Shown in pieces: positions 53,055-63,360 of a DNA stretch of 64,000 bases. The DNA is from Shinisaurus crocodilurus (lineage: Eukaryota; Chordata; Lepidosauria; Squamata; Shinisauridae): NCBI GenBank assembly GCA_021292165.1, contig CM037880.1, forward strand, positions 226,888,467-226,952,466, written 5' to 3'. A program made the translations under genes and the position numbers. Every line of letters begins with the position of its first letter. Position 1 is the first letter of the stretch. Below the pieces are notes generated by a model. It saw nothing but the letters and a program-made list of their open reading frames with translations. It ran no database searches and was not told where the DNA came from.

Positions 53055-53516
53055 TCACACGCCAGGACCGGTGCAGGGCAGTTTGGCGCCCTAGGCTGGC
53101 TTATATTTAGCGCCCCCCCTCTCATGCGGGGGGGGGGAGGGCTCCGGAGCAAAGCAGCCGGGAAATGCCTGCTTGCCCAGCGCTCCCCCCGCCCGCCCGC
53201 CTCCTCCTCCAGCAGCCGCTTTCCCCGCTGCCAACCGGTCGCCGCCGCCGCCGCCGCCGTGTGCACTCCTGACCCGGCCTAGCTCCGGGCGCAGAGGAAA
53301 GCCGAGCGCAACCGCGAGCCCGCCCGGCGCCCGCAATCTGCCCCCCCGCACAGACCTGGTGGTTGCGGACCGGTGCTTTTGTTGGCGAGGCGGCCAGGCG
53401 GGGTAGGAGCGCGCCGGCGGCGAGGAAGGAGCGCAGCGTTTCTGCGCCCTCTTCCGCCACGCGCCCTAGGCAGCCGCCTGGGTCTGCCTAGCGGTAGCGC
53501 CGGCCCTGTCACACGC
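53055..53516. mobile_element. 446-bp hAT element with CpG-rich insert
   Basis: The element spans 53,063-53,508. Ends CAGGACCGGTGC and AGCGCCGGCCCTG. TSD TCACACGC at 53,055-53,062 and 53,509-53,516 is exact. The outer parts match the 165-bp element at 44,720 in reverse complement: 'gcgccctaggc' and 'tatttagcgcccccc' at the left, 'gcgccctaggcagccgcctg' at the right. Between about 53,125 and 53,458 lies GC-rich, CpG-dense DNA with a (CCG)n run that the 165-bp relative lacks. Confidence 0.9.
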
Positions 53517-53800
53517 ATACCCACACACCTATCTTGGCAACTATGGTAGCATCCCAGACATCAGGGATCCTGGTGAATATAGCTGTTCCCAGGGCACCCA
53601 GCATCCTTAGGATACTTATCTATTTATTTGTTTATGAAATTATGTATAAGTTGCCTTTAGGTCCTAAAAGAGCCCCCAAGGCAGTTTACAATTTTAAAAC
53701 TTTAACTCAAAAATTTGGATGGCAGATGTCAAGGAAGTGACATGATAACTCCCAAGGCTCCCGGGAGCCCTGGGATATATGTAGTTTCCCAGTTGCCAGA
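53517..53800. other. Unclassified stretch
   Basis: 'ttatttatttgtttatgaaa' and 'cctaaaagagcccccaaggc' near 53,620-53,690 look like the tail of an old retroposon. Confidence 0.35.
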
Positions 53801-53971
53801 TTCATAGATCATTCATAGATCATAGAGTTGGAAGGAGCCTACAAGGCCATCGAGTCCAACCCCCTGCTCAATGCAGGAAACTAGAGGAGGGGTCTCCCAT
53901 CCAGGTAATAACCAGGCCTGACTCTGCTTAGCTTTCCACACTCAAACAAGCTGAGCCAGTGTGAGTCACTG
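53801..53971 (-). repeat. 5S-rRNA-derived SINE with CR1 tail
   Basis: Minus-strand full copy. CR1 tail at the left ('catagagttggaaggagcc', 'caaccccctgctcaatgcag'), 5S-like head at the right ('gtctcccatccaggtaataa', 'ctctgcttagctttccacac'). Confidence 0.88.
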
Positions 53972-54651
53972 TTCATACTTATGAGTGAAGCACAAAACAT
54001 CCCGGGAAGACTCCATTGCCTTAGCAGCATTCTTGGAGAGGATGGATTACAATTCCAACCTGGAAAACAATGATCAGGAGGGGGATAAGTCCCTGGTTCA
54101 AAATACAGGCACATGTGATGAGCATGTCAAATGCACATGTCCACATTTTGGTGATGTCACTAGAGCAAACAGAAGAGATTGTGTCTCGGGGCCAAGCCAG
54201 CCCCCTCCCCACAGCTCATGTGTGGAAGGGAGAGGCAGGGCCACCCCCAGGGGACTCAACCGCAGACCTCTCCTCTGGTCCGCCTCCACCTCAAGGCCTG
54301 AACTTGGCCCATTTCCCTCCTCATGCCAGCGCACTCTTAAAGTGGCACATCACCATCACCGTCACGCCATTGCTGCAGCCGAGTCACCTAGAGCTATGGG
54401 GATTTAGTAACAACCCTGTGACCTCCTGCCGTCAGCATAATGTGAGAGTTGGATTGCACTGCAGAGTACCCGGAGTTCAGATTCTGAGATTAAATTGCAC
54501 TTTTAACATTTGAAGTCCCAACCCAATATTTTACATCCAAACTCTGGATTGCTAAAAAGCTGACTTCAGGGTGTGTGTGTGTGTGTGTGTGTGGAATGTC
54601 CTTTTCATTTCCATTCCAGTCTCGGCACTGTGGTGTTGCTTGCTGCCCTGG
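53972..54651. other. Unclassified stretch with (GT)11
   Basis: A GT run at 54,572-54,593. No gene or repeat otherwise recognised. Confidence 0.35.
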
Positions 54652-54802
54652 CTCTAGAGCAGTGTCCTCCAACCTTGGGTCCCCAGATGTTTTTGGCTTA
54701 CAACTCCCAGCATGCCCCAGCCAGCATAGCTGGCTGGGGCATGCTGGGAGTTGTAGGCCAAAAACATCTGGGGACCCAAGGTTGGAGGACACTGCTCTAG
54801 AG
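54652..54802. mobile_element. 135-bp palindromic hAT MITE, almost perfect
   Basis: The MITE spans 54,660-54,794. CAGTGTCCTCCAACC at the left mirrors GGTTGGAGGACACTG at the right, and the two arms match almost base for base. TSD CTCTAGAG at 54,652-54,659 and 54,795-54,802; because CTCTAGAG is itself palindromic the fold-back extends into it. Confidence 0.93.
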
Positions 54803-55721
54803 AGAGGCTCCAGGCCTGATCCTTGCTAAAATTAAATATCCTGGACAGGAACCCCCGAATCCCTTTTCTGCCTACAAACCACCGCATGCAGTGCAAGGGC
54901 TGGTCCTGAGCATCTTCTGAGACCTTGCCAGGGACAGTGGCAAGGATGCTGAACTGCCAGTCTCATGTGGGCCTAATCCAGGCTGCAAGAGTTCCACATC
55001 CAGCCCACGGAAGCTTCCTTGAATTCCTCCAGGGGTGGGTGGTGCTTGAACCTGCCCCACGGAAGAGTCGTCCCCCCCCCCGGGAGGAATCGCAGCTGAA
55101 CACAGGGAAAGTCAAAATGGGCAGGGATGGGGAGATGGCGCTTGCGGGCATGGCTGTGCCCACTGACATCATCTGGCCCACAGTTTGGGCCCCCACCTCA
55201 AACTGGTTCCGCCCCTGGCTCCACGGTCTCCCTCTCAACAATGTAATTCTTTGGAGAGAAATCGTAGGGTTTGGTGGACTAGAACTGCAAAAGGGCCACA
55301 GGGGAGACCCCCTGAGGGCCGTGGGTTGCCCACCCCTGGGGTAGAAGGAAGGGATCAGTACTTTGACTCTGAGGAATGAAAGGAGACCCCCCCCCCCCGC
55401 TGCTTCCTGGCTACTTGGTTGAATTAGAGCCGACTGACTGAGCAGGACAACAGCCATGCCCTGGGAGACAGTGAGGTGGAGGTGTGCAGAACAAAAGTTA
55501 CCATGCACCATTCCACGGGAGTGATTCCTTTCAGTGGCAAATGCACATAGGCAGTTAGGTACTGCCCCCTACCCCACCCCTTACTGGCATCCGGGGGCAT
55601 CTTATCCCTGGCAGCCTTTCAGCCAGCTGCCCTTTCTGGAACAAAATGGATTCTTTAGCTCAGATGCAAATAATGCATCAAATGCACACTACATGTGTAC
55701 AGAAAGCTGCCATGGCTGAGT
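54803..55721. other. Unclassified stretch
   Basis: No gene or named repeat recognised. Confidence 0.35.
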
Positions 55722-55770
55722 TTTCATTTCATCGTTAGATTTCTATACCGCCCAATAGCCGAAGCTCTCT
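55722..55770. repeat. Short retroposon tail fragment
   Basis: 'tttctataccgcccaatagc' and 'cgaagctctct' is a recurrent reptile retroposon 3'-end phrase. Only about 45 bp remain before CR1 starts. Confidence 0.5.
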
Positions 55771-57110
55771 TTGTACCAGATGACTGGAGAATAGCCAATG
55801 TAACACCAATTTTTAAAAAGGGATTCAGGGGGGATCTGGGAAATTACAGGCTGGTCAGTTTAACATCAGTTCCAGCCAGGTAAATTGGTGGAAAGCATTA
55901 TTAAAGATAAAATTAGTAGGCATATGGAAGGACAAGCCCTGCTGAAAACGAATCAACATGGCTTCCGCAAAGGTAAGTCCTGTGTCTCACTAACCTTTTA
56001 GAATTCTTTGAGAGTGTCAATAAACATGTAGACAGGGGTGATCAACATTGTTTACTTGGACTTCCAAAGGGCTTTTGACAAAGTCTTTCACCAAAGACTC
56101 TTGAGCAAACTTAGTAGTCATGGAATAAGAGGAGAGTTAAAGAACAGAAAGCAGAGAATAGGAATAAATGGTAAATTCTCCCAATGGAGAGATGTAAACA
56201 GTGGGGTCCCACAGGGATCTGTATTGGAACCAATGCTTTTCAACATCTTCATAAATGATCTGGAATCAGGAGTGAAGTGGCCAAGTTTGCTGATGACACC
56301 AAATTATTTGGGGTGGTTAAAACAAAAAAGGATTGTGAGGAGCTCCAAAAGGATCTCTCCAAACTGGAAGAATGAGCATCAAAATGGCAAATGCAGTTCA
56401 GTGTAAGCAAGTGTAAAGTGATGCACGTTGGGGTGAAAAATCCCAACTTCAAGTATAATCTGGGGTTGCGGTGACTGACCAAGAAAGAGATTTTGGGGTT
56501 GTGGTGGACAGCTCGATAAAAATGTAAACCCGGTGTGCAGCAACTCCCCTATGAGAAAAGGTTACAACCTCTGGGATTGTTTAGCTTAGAAAAAAGGCGA
56601 GTGAGGGGAGACATGACAGAGGTGTACAAAATTATGCATGGTGTGGAGAAAGTGGAAAGGGAGACATTTCTCTCCCTCTCTCTTAATACTAGAACCCAGT
56701 GGGGTCATCCCATGAAGCTGATTGGTGGGAGATTCAATACTTAATACTTAATACAATGAAGTTGATTGGTGGTAGGACAGATAAAAGGAAGTACTGCACA
56801 TAATTAAACTATGGAATTCACTTCCACAAGAAGTAGTGATGGCCACCAATATGGATGGCTTTAAAAGGGGATTGGACAAATCCATGGAGGAGAAGGCTAT
56901 TAATGGCCACTAGTCCTGATGGCTCTATGCTGCCTCCAGGATCAGAGGCAGTATGCCTATATACACCAGTGGCTGGGGAACATGGGTGGGGAGGGTGCTG
57001 TTGCACTCACTTGCTGCTGGTGGGTTTCCTGTGGGCAGCTGGTTGGCCACTGTGTGAACAGAATGCTGGCCTAGATGGAAACTTGATCCAGCAGGGCTCT
57101 TCTTATGAGC
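55771..57110 (+). mobile_element. CR1 LINE (subfamily b), RT to 3' end
   Basis: Degenerate but ordered RT motifs: DDWRIANVTPIFKKG (55,780), [20 protein letters not shown] (motif A, 56,040-56,100), [20 protein letters not shown] (motif B, about 56,198-56,260), a broken FADD region at 56,285, then the C-terminal YEKRLQPLGLFSLEKRRVRG (56,550-56,610). The 3' end is 'gatccagcagggctcttctt'. Several frameshifts, and a small duplication near 56,735-56,775. It lacks the ATTCTATG tail of subfamily a. Confidence 0.85.
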
Positions 57111-58119
57111 TTTTTTTGTAACACTGCCCATTAAGTGGGTCTGGCCACAGCACTCAGGGCATGCTTGAACCACCCACCTGGAGGCAGTTGGTGGGCAACT
57201 TGACCGTCTTCCCAAAAGGAGGTGTTGTTGTGCCCTTGACTGAGTGGATTAAGGCAAAAATAAATCTCAGTTCAATTAGGTTTAACCCCTGCAATTGGAA
57301 GGCAAGCTTAAAATGAAAGCACGCCTTTCATTCAAGCAGCTAAGACCAAAGTGGCTTTCAGTCTGAAGCAGGAAGTGCCTGTCATGACAGCCATGGAGGC
57401 GTCTGCCCCTTTCCTGGGGGAGCGGGGGGGGGAAGGTTTCCATAGGCATCCTGCTCCACTCCTCCCCCATGGAAGCTGACCAGGATACAAGAGAGGCAGG
57501 CAACGGGGCAGGGGGGGGCAGCCCCCAAAGACTGGCCTCTTGATTCCTGCAAGCATGGCAATGAACTGTGTTGCTGCCGCCGCCCCCCCAAGTACATGTG
57601 GGCTGGGGGTGGGGTGCACAGCTTTGTTCCTGTGCCTGGAAGAAAGGGCTGCCCGTGGGGACCAGTGACAAGGATCAGACACTCTATTTGCATAATGGAG
57701 GCGCTCCCGGACCAACTTTCCCACACTGCACAGCCGAGATAAAGGGGACCGGTCCCTCCTGACCAATCAGATGGCTCTACTGACCAGCCCTCCCCCCCTC
57801 CCGCCCCTCCAGGGAGTGGTTATGACAAATAAGATTAATGTCGCCTCTGCCACCTTGTCCGGGCTGCACAATGGGTTATTGGGTTGTGCGCCAGACAGCT
57901 CAGGTTTTAGCACCCACAGGTCTATGAGCCAGCTGGGCAAAATGTGTGTGCGCACGCGCATGGGTGTAAGATCAAACATCCCTGGGTGAGGGTGCCAAGG
58001 TGTGCAGAAGCCCCGTGGGTTTTCACAGGTGTCTGCATCGGGGGAGCAGCTCCTGCATTTGCAATCGCGTGTGTGCCTGATTGTGCCACACTGCCACAGG
58101 TCATTCTCTGTGAGCTGAT
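57111..58119. other. Non-coding stretch, possible conserved core
   Basis: 57,820-57,910 has 'agattaatgtcgcc' and 'cacaatgggttattgggttg' and an AT-rich/GC-rich alternation reminiscent of regulatory DNA. No repeat or exon recognised from 57,120 to 58,119. Confidence 0.3.
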
Positions 58120-59490
58120 TCTTGCCTTGCCATCATCAGGCGATCACTCGTGACCGAGTAAGATTGTCTTCCGGGATAAAAGGAGGAAATTCTAAAGAAG
58201 ATTGTGTAGACTCTAGCGATGGGTCCGTAAGTGACTGTGGAGGCCAATTCTAGATCCACACAGCTTCCCACAGTGAGGACACAGGTTACCAGATAGAAGA
58301 TGGTCCTGTAAAGGATTCATTTGACGTGCTTTTCGCTTAGCACGTTTCTCCCTTTCACCTTGCACTCGGGCTTCTTCAAAGTCCATGGAACCTTTGTGAA
58401 AGGCCAACCTCCATTTAGATCGTTCATGGGCCAGAGCTTCCCAGTTTTCGATGTTTATATTGCATTTTTTTAGATTAGCCTTATGAACATCTTTAAACCT
58501 CTTATATTGACCACTGATATTCCTCTTTCCATCCTTGAGTTGGGAGTAAAGTAACTGCTTTGGGAGACGGCAGTCAGGCATTCATAGTCTACCTCTTTCT
58601 CCCCTGACTGGATTACCGCGTCCAGTGGGGTCACCATTTTAGCGGTCGAAAAAGACATTTGAATTTTGGAACATGGAATATACGGACATTGCTGGATAAC
58701 ATAGATAGTGAACGCCCTGAGCGTAGGACTGCTATTATTGCAAGGGAGCTGAGACGGTTTAAAATTGACATAGCAGCACTTCAAGAAACTCGAAGGGCAG
58801 GAGAGGGACAGCTGAAAGAAGAAAAAGGAGGTTATACCTTCTTCTGGAAAGGACTACCTGAGCAAGACCGACGAATACATGGTGTAGGCTTTGCCATCAA
58901 AAATGAACTAGTGAACTCTTTGTCAGAAGTTCCTACTGGCATTAACGAACGCCTGATAACTCTTCGATTAAAGCTCGCCAATAACCAACAGGTAACTATT
59001 TTGAGCGCTTATGCACCAACATTAGATGCTGATGATGACATCAAGGAAAGTTTTTATAGCCAGTTGGACACTCTCCTGTCAGAGATACCTAAGGAGGATA
59101 AAATTATCCTCCTGGGCGATTTTAATGCAAGAGTCGGGCGTGACTTTGATTTATGGCCAGAAACTATTGGAAAAGACGGAGTTGGTAATAGCAACCCGAA
59201 CGGACTCTTACTTTTGTCTATATGTGCAGAGCATAATCTCACTATCACAAACACGCTCTTTCGACAAAAGAATAAGTTTAAAACATCATGGCAGCACCCA
59301 CGGTCAAAGCACTGGCATCTTCTGGATTATGTAATTGTCCGTGTTAGAGATCGCCGCGATGTACTTCTTACTAGGGCCATGGTGAGTGCCGACGACTGCT
59401 GGACAGACCACCGACTAATCCGGTCCACAATGGTTATCAACATTGCTCCCCAACGTAGGCTTCAAGGAAGGAAACCAAGTCTTGCCTTGC
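58120..59490 (-). mobile_element. Vingi/RTE-like LINE with 5' inversion
   Basis: One insertion, 58,131-59,479, flanked by TCTTGCCTTGC at 58,120-58,130 and 59,480-59,490. The left part (58,131-58,583) is the 3' end of the LINE on the minus strand, with a CATCAT tail. The right part (58,584-59,479) is the 5' end of the LINE on the plus strand, from just inside the 5' UTR to the end of the endonuclease. The junction has one shared C. This is the arrangement made by twin priming. Confidence 0.93.
58584..59479 (+). pseudogene. Inverted LINE endonuclease domain, undamaged reading frame
   Basis: An APE-type endonuclease: LNFGTWNIRTLLDN, LQETRRAGEGQLKEEKGGYT, LLGDFNARVGRDFDLWPETI, SWQHPRSKHWHLLDYVIV and DDCWTDHRLI, in one frame. 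It is cut after LQGRKP at 59,479 and the frame then runs into flanking DNA to 59,627. It has no RT. As in the copy at 10,478 no ATG is found before the domain. Isolated by rearrangement, so called a pseudogene. Confidence 0.88.
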
Positions 59491-59667
59491 ATGGAACAAG
59501 TGGAAGCAGCATTTCACTCATGCCCAAATGTGACGGGCCACTTCTCACATTTTATTTCAAGAATCCTTCTTTGCAGGAGGAAAAAGGGCTAAACTTTCTG
59601 TTTAGCGTGTGTGTCACTGGCCCATGAAGGGATGCAGCCACTTGACCGAGGTGGGACCTGAGCGCGT

Positions 59668-59707
<40 letters not shown>

Positions 59708-59734
59708 CCTCTGACTGCTGGCGATGCTCTTCTA
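59491..59734. other. Unclassified stretch with (CA)n
   Basis: (CA)18 at 59,669-59,704. Otherwise nothing. Confidence 0.45.
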
Positions 59735-59930
59735 CAGGAACACAGGAGGGTGCCTTACGCCACATCAGTCTGTTTGTCTATTTAGCCTGGCATTGTTTGG
59801 TCTGATTGGCAGCATCTCTCCAGGGCCTCCTGCGGAGAAGGGGCTCCCTCATCACCAGCTACCTGATCCACACCTGGGACCCTCTGCATGGGCTCTGCTA
59901 CTGAGCAACAACATCCCCTTTCCCTGTTAG
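59735..59930 (-). repeat. Old tRNA-derived SINE copy
   Basis: 'ggaacacaggagggtgcctt', 'cgccacatcagtctg' and 'ggcagcatctctccagggcc' correspond to the non-tRNA part of the SINE at 19; 'gatccacacctgggaccctc' and 'tgcatgggctctgctactga' to its tRNA-like head. Confidence 0.5.
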
Positions 59931-60070
59931 ATTAGCTCATTTAGGACATTCATGGCCAAGTGATATTTGAACTCCTCGGGACTTTCCAACTCACACTCTC
60001 AGCTGCTCTGCTACAGGAGGCAGCTGGCTGCACATTTTGGCCTCTTTAGGCCTGGAGATAAATTAGTTGT

Positions 60071-60316
60071 TATTATTATTACATTCACATCCCATCCCGC
60101 CCCTTGCAACAGACCCAAGGTGGCTTACATGGTCCTCCTCCTCCTCTCCATTTTATCCTCACAACAACCCTGTGAGGTAGGTTAGGCTGAGAGTCAGTGA
60201 GTGGCCCAAAGTCATCTAGGTAGCTTCAAAAGTCATCTAGGGAGCTGAGTGGGGACTAGAACCCAGTTTGCCTGAGTCCCAGTCCAACGCTCCAACCACT
60301 GCGCCGCACTGGCTCT
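60071..60316 (-). repeat. tRNA-derived Sauria-like SINE
   Basis: Minus-strand copy from 'ccgccccttgcaacagaccc' through 'cctcacaacaaccctgtgag' and 'tggcccaaagtcatctaggt' to the head 'gcgccgcactggctct'. A small internal duplication of 'aagtcatctaggtagctt' type lies near 60,210-60,245. Confidence 0.8.
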
Positions 60317-60367
60317 GTGTCTCTCAGTTTCAGCTTCAAGGGGTGAGCATTTTTACCAAGCTGGAGG

Positions 60368-60512
60368 CCTTTGCATAGGAAGTTGCCTTATTCTGAGCCA
60401 GGCAGCTCAGTATTGTCCACTTGCACCGGTGGCAGCAGCTCCCCAGGGGCTCAGGGCAGGGGTTTTTCCCAGCTCTACTTGGAGATGCTGGGATTATTGA
60501 GGCTGGGGTCCT
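60368..60512 (-). repeat. Old tRNA-derived SINE copy, cut by CR1
   Basis: 'tgcataggaagttgccttat', 'cagctcagtattgtccac' and 'cccagctctacttggagat' are clear family phrases. The tRNA-like end is missing where CR1 sequence begins. Confidence 0.55.
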
Positions 60513-61233
60513 CAGGTTCAGTGTGAATAAGTGTAAAGTGATGCAGATTGGGGGCAAACATCTTGACTTCACATACGGTATATGCTGATGGGACCTGAGC
60601 TGCTGTGAAAAAGGCAAATTCCATGCTAGGTATAATTGGAAAAGGAATTGAAAATAAAACTGCCAATATCGTACTGCCCTTAGACCAGTGTTTCTCAACC
60701 TTGGGTCCCCAGATGTTTTTGGCCTACAACTCCCAGCATGCCCCAGCCAGCTATGCTGGCTGGGGCATGCTGGGAGTTGTAGGCCAAAAACATCTGGGGA
60801 CCCAAGGTTGAGAAACACTGCCTTAGACAAATCTAAGGTGCGACCACATTTGGAATACTGTGTACAGTTCTGGTCACTGCACTTTAAAAAAAATACGTAT
60901 ATATTGTAGAGCAGGAAAAGGTGCAGAAAAGAGCAAATTATCAAGGGGCTGGAGCAACTCCCCTATGAGGAAAGGTTACCATGTTCCAGGCTTTTTAGCT
61001 TAGAAAAAGGTTGAGTGCACGTGTGGGGGGGGGGCATGATAAGGGGTGTACAAAATTATGCCTTGTGCGAAGAAAGTGGATAGGGAGAAGTCTCATCATA
61101 GTAGAACCAAAGGGGCCATCCCGTGAGGCTGAGTGGTGGGAGATTCAGGACAGACAAAAGGAAGGGCTTCTTCACACAGTGCATAGTCAAGCCATGGAAT
61201 TTGCTACCAGAAGATGTGGTGGTGATGGGCGCC
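60513..61233 (+). mobile_element. CR1 LINE (subfamily b), C-terminal and 3' part
   Basis: Contains 'gtgaataagtgtaaagtgat' (as at 56,402), 'ggaaaaggaattgaaaataa', [15 protein letters not shown] coding (60,840-60,880) and the 3' UTR words 'tggtgggagattcaggacag'. Interrupted by a hAT MITE at 60,686. Many frameshifts. Confidence 0.8.
60678..60828. mobile_element. 135-bp palindromic hAT MITE nested in CR1
   Basis: The MITE spans 60,686-60,820. CAGTGTTTCTCAACC mirrors GGTTGAGAAACACTG. TSD CCTTAGAC at 60,678-60,685 and 60,821-60,828, and removing the element joins the CR1 sequence cleanly. Confidence 0.93.
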
Positions 61234-61284
61234 AGTGCAGGGCCAGACTAAACAAGATGCCAGCCATGCAAGTAGTAACGGCCT

Positions 61285-61675
61285 TTACTTTACGTTTAGC
61301 CTTCAGAAGAGGAGACTGAGGGGAGCTATGATCGCACTCTTCCAGTACTTGAAGGGATGTCACACAGAGGAGGACCAGGATCTCTTCTCGTTCATCCCAG
61401 ATTGCAGGACATGGAATAATGGGCTCAAGTTACAGGAACCTAGATTCCACCTAAACATCAGGAAAAACTTCCTGACTGTCAGAGCAATAAGACAATGGAA
61501 TCAACTACCTAGGGAGGTCGTGGGCTCTCCCACTCTGGAGGCATTCAAGGTGCAGCTGGACAGACATCTGTCAGGGATGCTTTGACCTGGATTCCTGCAT
61601 TGAGCAGGGGGTTGGACTCGATGGCCTTGTAGGCCCCTTCCAACTCTACTTTTCTATGATTCTATGATTCTATGA
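61285..61675 (+). mobile_element. CR1 LINE (subfamily a) 3' end
   Basis: From [20 protein letters not shown] to VQLDRHLSGML, stop at 61,583-61,585; 3' UTR with 'ctatgattctatgattctat'. Open frame, young. Confidence 0.9.
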
Positions 61676-62015
61676 CTTTTTAGAAGTAGGCAGCAGGCCC
61701 AGCAGGCCCAATCTGGACTGGAACACTGGTGTGGGGTGAGGGGAGCTTTATCCCTTTCCCGCCTCCTGTGGTGGCAATCAAGATTCTTCCCCCACTCCTT
61801 TCTATGTGCCCCTATTTGCCCATATTCACTCCAATGGGGACTCCCCCCCCTAAAACAAATAGGTTTGGGGCTGCTGATCTGGACTGGGATGACAGTAATG
61901 CTCCCCTACCCCCGTGCCAGGGTCCTGATTTGGATTGGTGGGGGCACACCTGCAATTTATTTTAAAAAGACAAAGCCACAATTGCTCATTGCATGATTGA
62001 CCTCTCATCTGGTTG
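61676..62015. other. Unclassified stretch
   Basis: Nothing recognised. Confidence 0.35.
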
Positions 62016-62168
62016 GCCCTGAGATGGCTTGTGTCTGAGCATGGAAAGCTAAGCAGGGTCAGGCCTGGTTATTACTTGGATGGGAGACCCCTCCTCTAGT
62101 TTCCTGCATTGAGCAGGGGGTTGGACTCGATAGCCTTGTGGGCCCCTTCCAACTCTATGATCTATGAA
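62016..62168 (+). repeat. 5S-rRNA-derived SINE with CR1 tail
   Basis: 'agcatggaaagctaagcagg', 'ttggatgggagaccc', 'gagcagggggttggactcga' and 'ctatgatctatgaaa'. The first bases of the head differ from other copies, so it is slightly 5'-truncated. Confidence 0.88.
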
Positions 62169-63195
62169 AATCTGTGGAGGGCAAGGCCGGCAACACGGGT
62201 CAGGATAGCTGCAGATTACCTCCAGCCATCCTGGCACCACTTCTGCTGCGCGCATCGCAGCCCACCTGACGTCCCACGAGGAGGAGTCCACGCCATTGTA
62301 CAGCAGGGAAATAAAGGGCCTACTTTGCAGTGCTGTTGTGAGAAGGAATGAGGGGAAGTTTTAAAAGCCCTCTGAGCACCAACAATGATGCTGGAAAAGG
62401 GACACGTAACATTTTCTGCCATTCTGGATTCCCTGTCTGCCCAAGAAAAATCTCTGCCATCTTTTGCTGCTCGAAACCATTTCCCGCCCCTCCTATTCTT
62501 GATGCCGTGGTGGTCTCATGTAGGCTGAGGGTCACCTCACCGGGGTGATGCAGAGAAGCTGTGCACCAGCTCACATGCCCCGTGCCAGCGAGGGCGGGGC
62601 ACTAGAGTCCCAAGCCAGCCTGGGTGCCACAGACCTGTGGTCCACCACCCAAAGTGTTTCATGCCAGCATAGCCATTGACAGAGCGGTGGGTGAAGCCCA
62701 GGTGACACGAGTAAGAGGCAGAAGGGAGTTTGACTCCCTGGTTGGATTCCCTGGCGGACTCCTCGGAGGGGGACCGCGAGTGGAGCAGCACCAGGATGAA
62801 TACATCATTGCAGGCAGAGCGAAAACTCCCTCCCGCCTGGGGCACCCTGGCTGCTGCTGCTGCGGCTGCGTTATTCCGAGGAGCAGCCACTGTAGGAAGA
62901 GACCTGACTTCAAAAGCTTCTGCTTCTTCCATCCACCAGCTCATTTTCTTAGGAGACCCCCCTCCCCTCCCCAAATGTTTCTCATTAGGGGACAGTGCTT
63001 CATGAGAAGCCCCCAGCTGGAGCACTCGGGGGGGCCTGCCGCAGCTCACCAGCTCTCAGCCCAGCACCCACAGCTTTGTACTGGCCCAGGAGGAGCAGCC
63101 AAAGCCCCATTGCAGGATTACTGGTGCTGGAGGCCGTTCCCCTCCCTCCACCCCTCAGTCTGCAGACACAGTGCACCCACCAACTCTCACATAGA
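62169..63195. other. Unclassified stretch
   Basis: Overlapping frames on both strands (longest 227 codons at 62,624-63,307) have no domain and run into the SINE, so they are not credible genes. No repeat recognised. Confidence 0.35.
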
Positions 63196-63360
63196 TTTTC
63201 ATAGATCACAGAGTTGGAAGGAGCCTACAAGGCCATCGAGTCCAACCCCCTGCTCAATGCAGGAAACTAGAGGAGGAGTCTCCCATCCAAGAAATAACCA
63301 GGCTTGACCCTGCTTAGCTTTCCACGCTCAGACAAGCTGAGTCAGCGTAAGCCACAGGCT
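63196..63360 (-). repeat. 5S-rRNA-derived SINE with CR1 tail
   Basis: Minus-strand full copy: CR1 tail 'cacagagttggaaggagcc' at the left, 5S-like 'gtctcccatccaagaaataa' and 'ccctgcttagctttccacgc' at the right, ending 'gcgtaagccacaggct'. Confidence 0.88.

Noticed and set aside
58659..59627. Host gene encoding an endonuclease/exonuclease-like protein
   Set aside because: The frame is the LINE endonuclease domain. It is identical in layout to 12,567-13,748 and lies inside a target-duplicated insertion. Database proteins of this kind are often mislabelled as craniofacial development protein 2.
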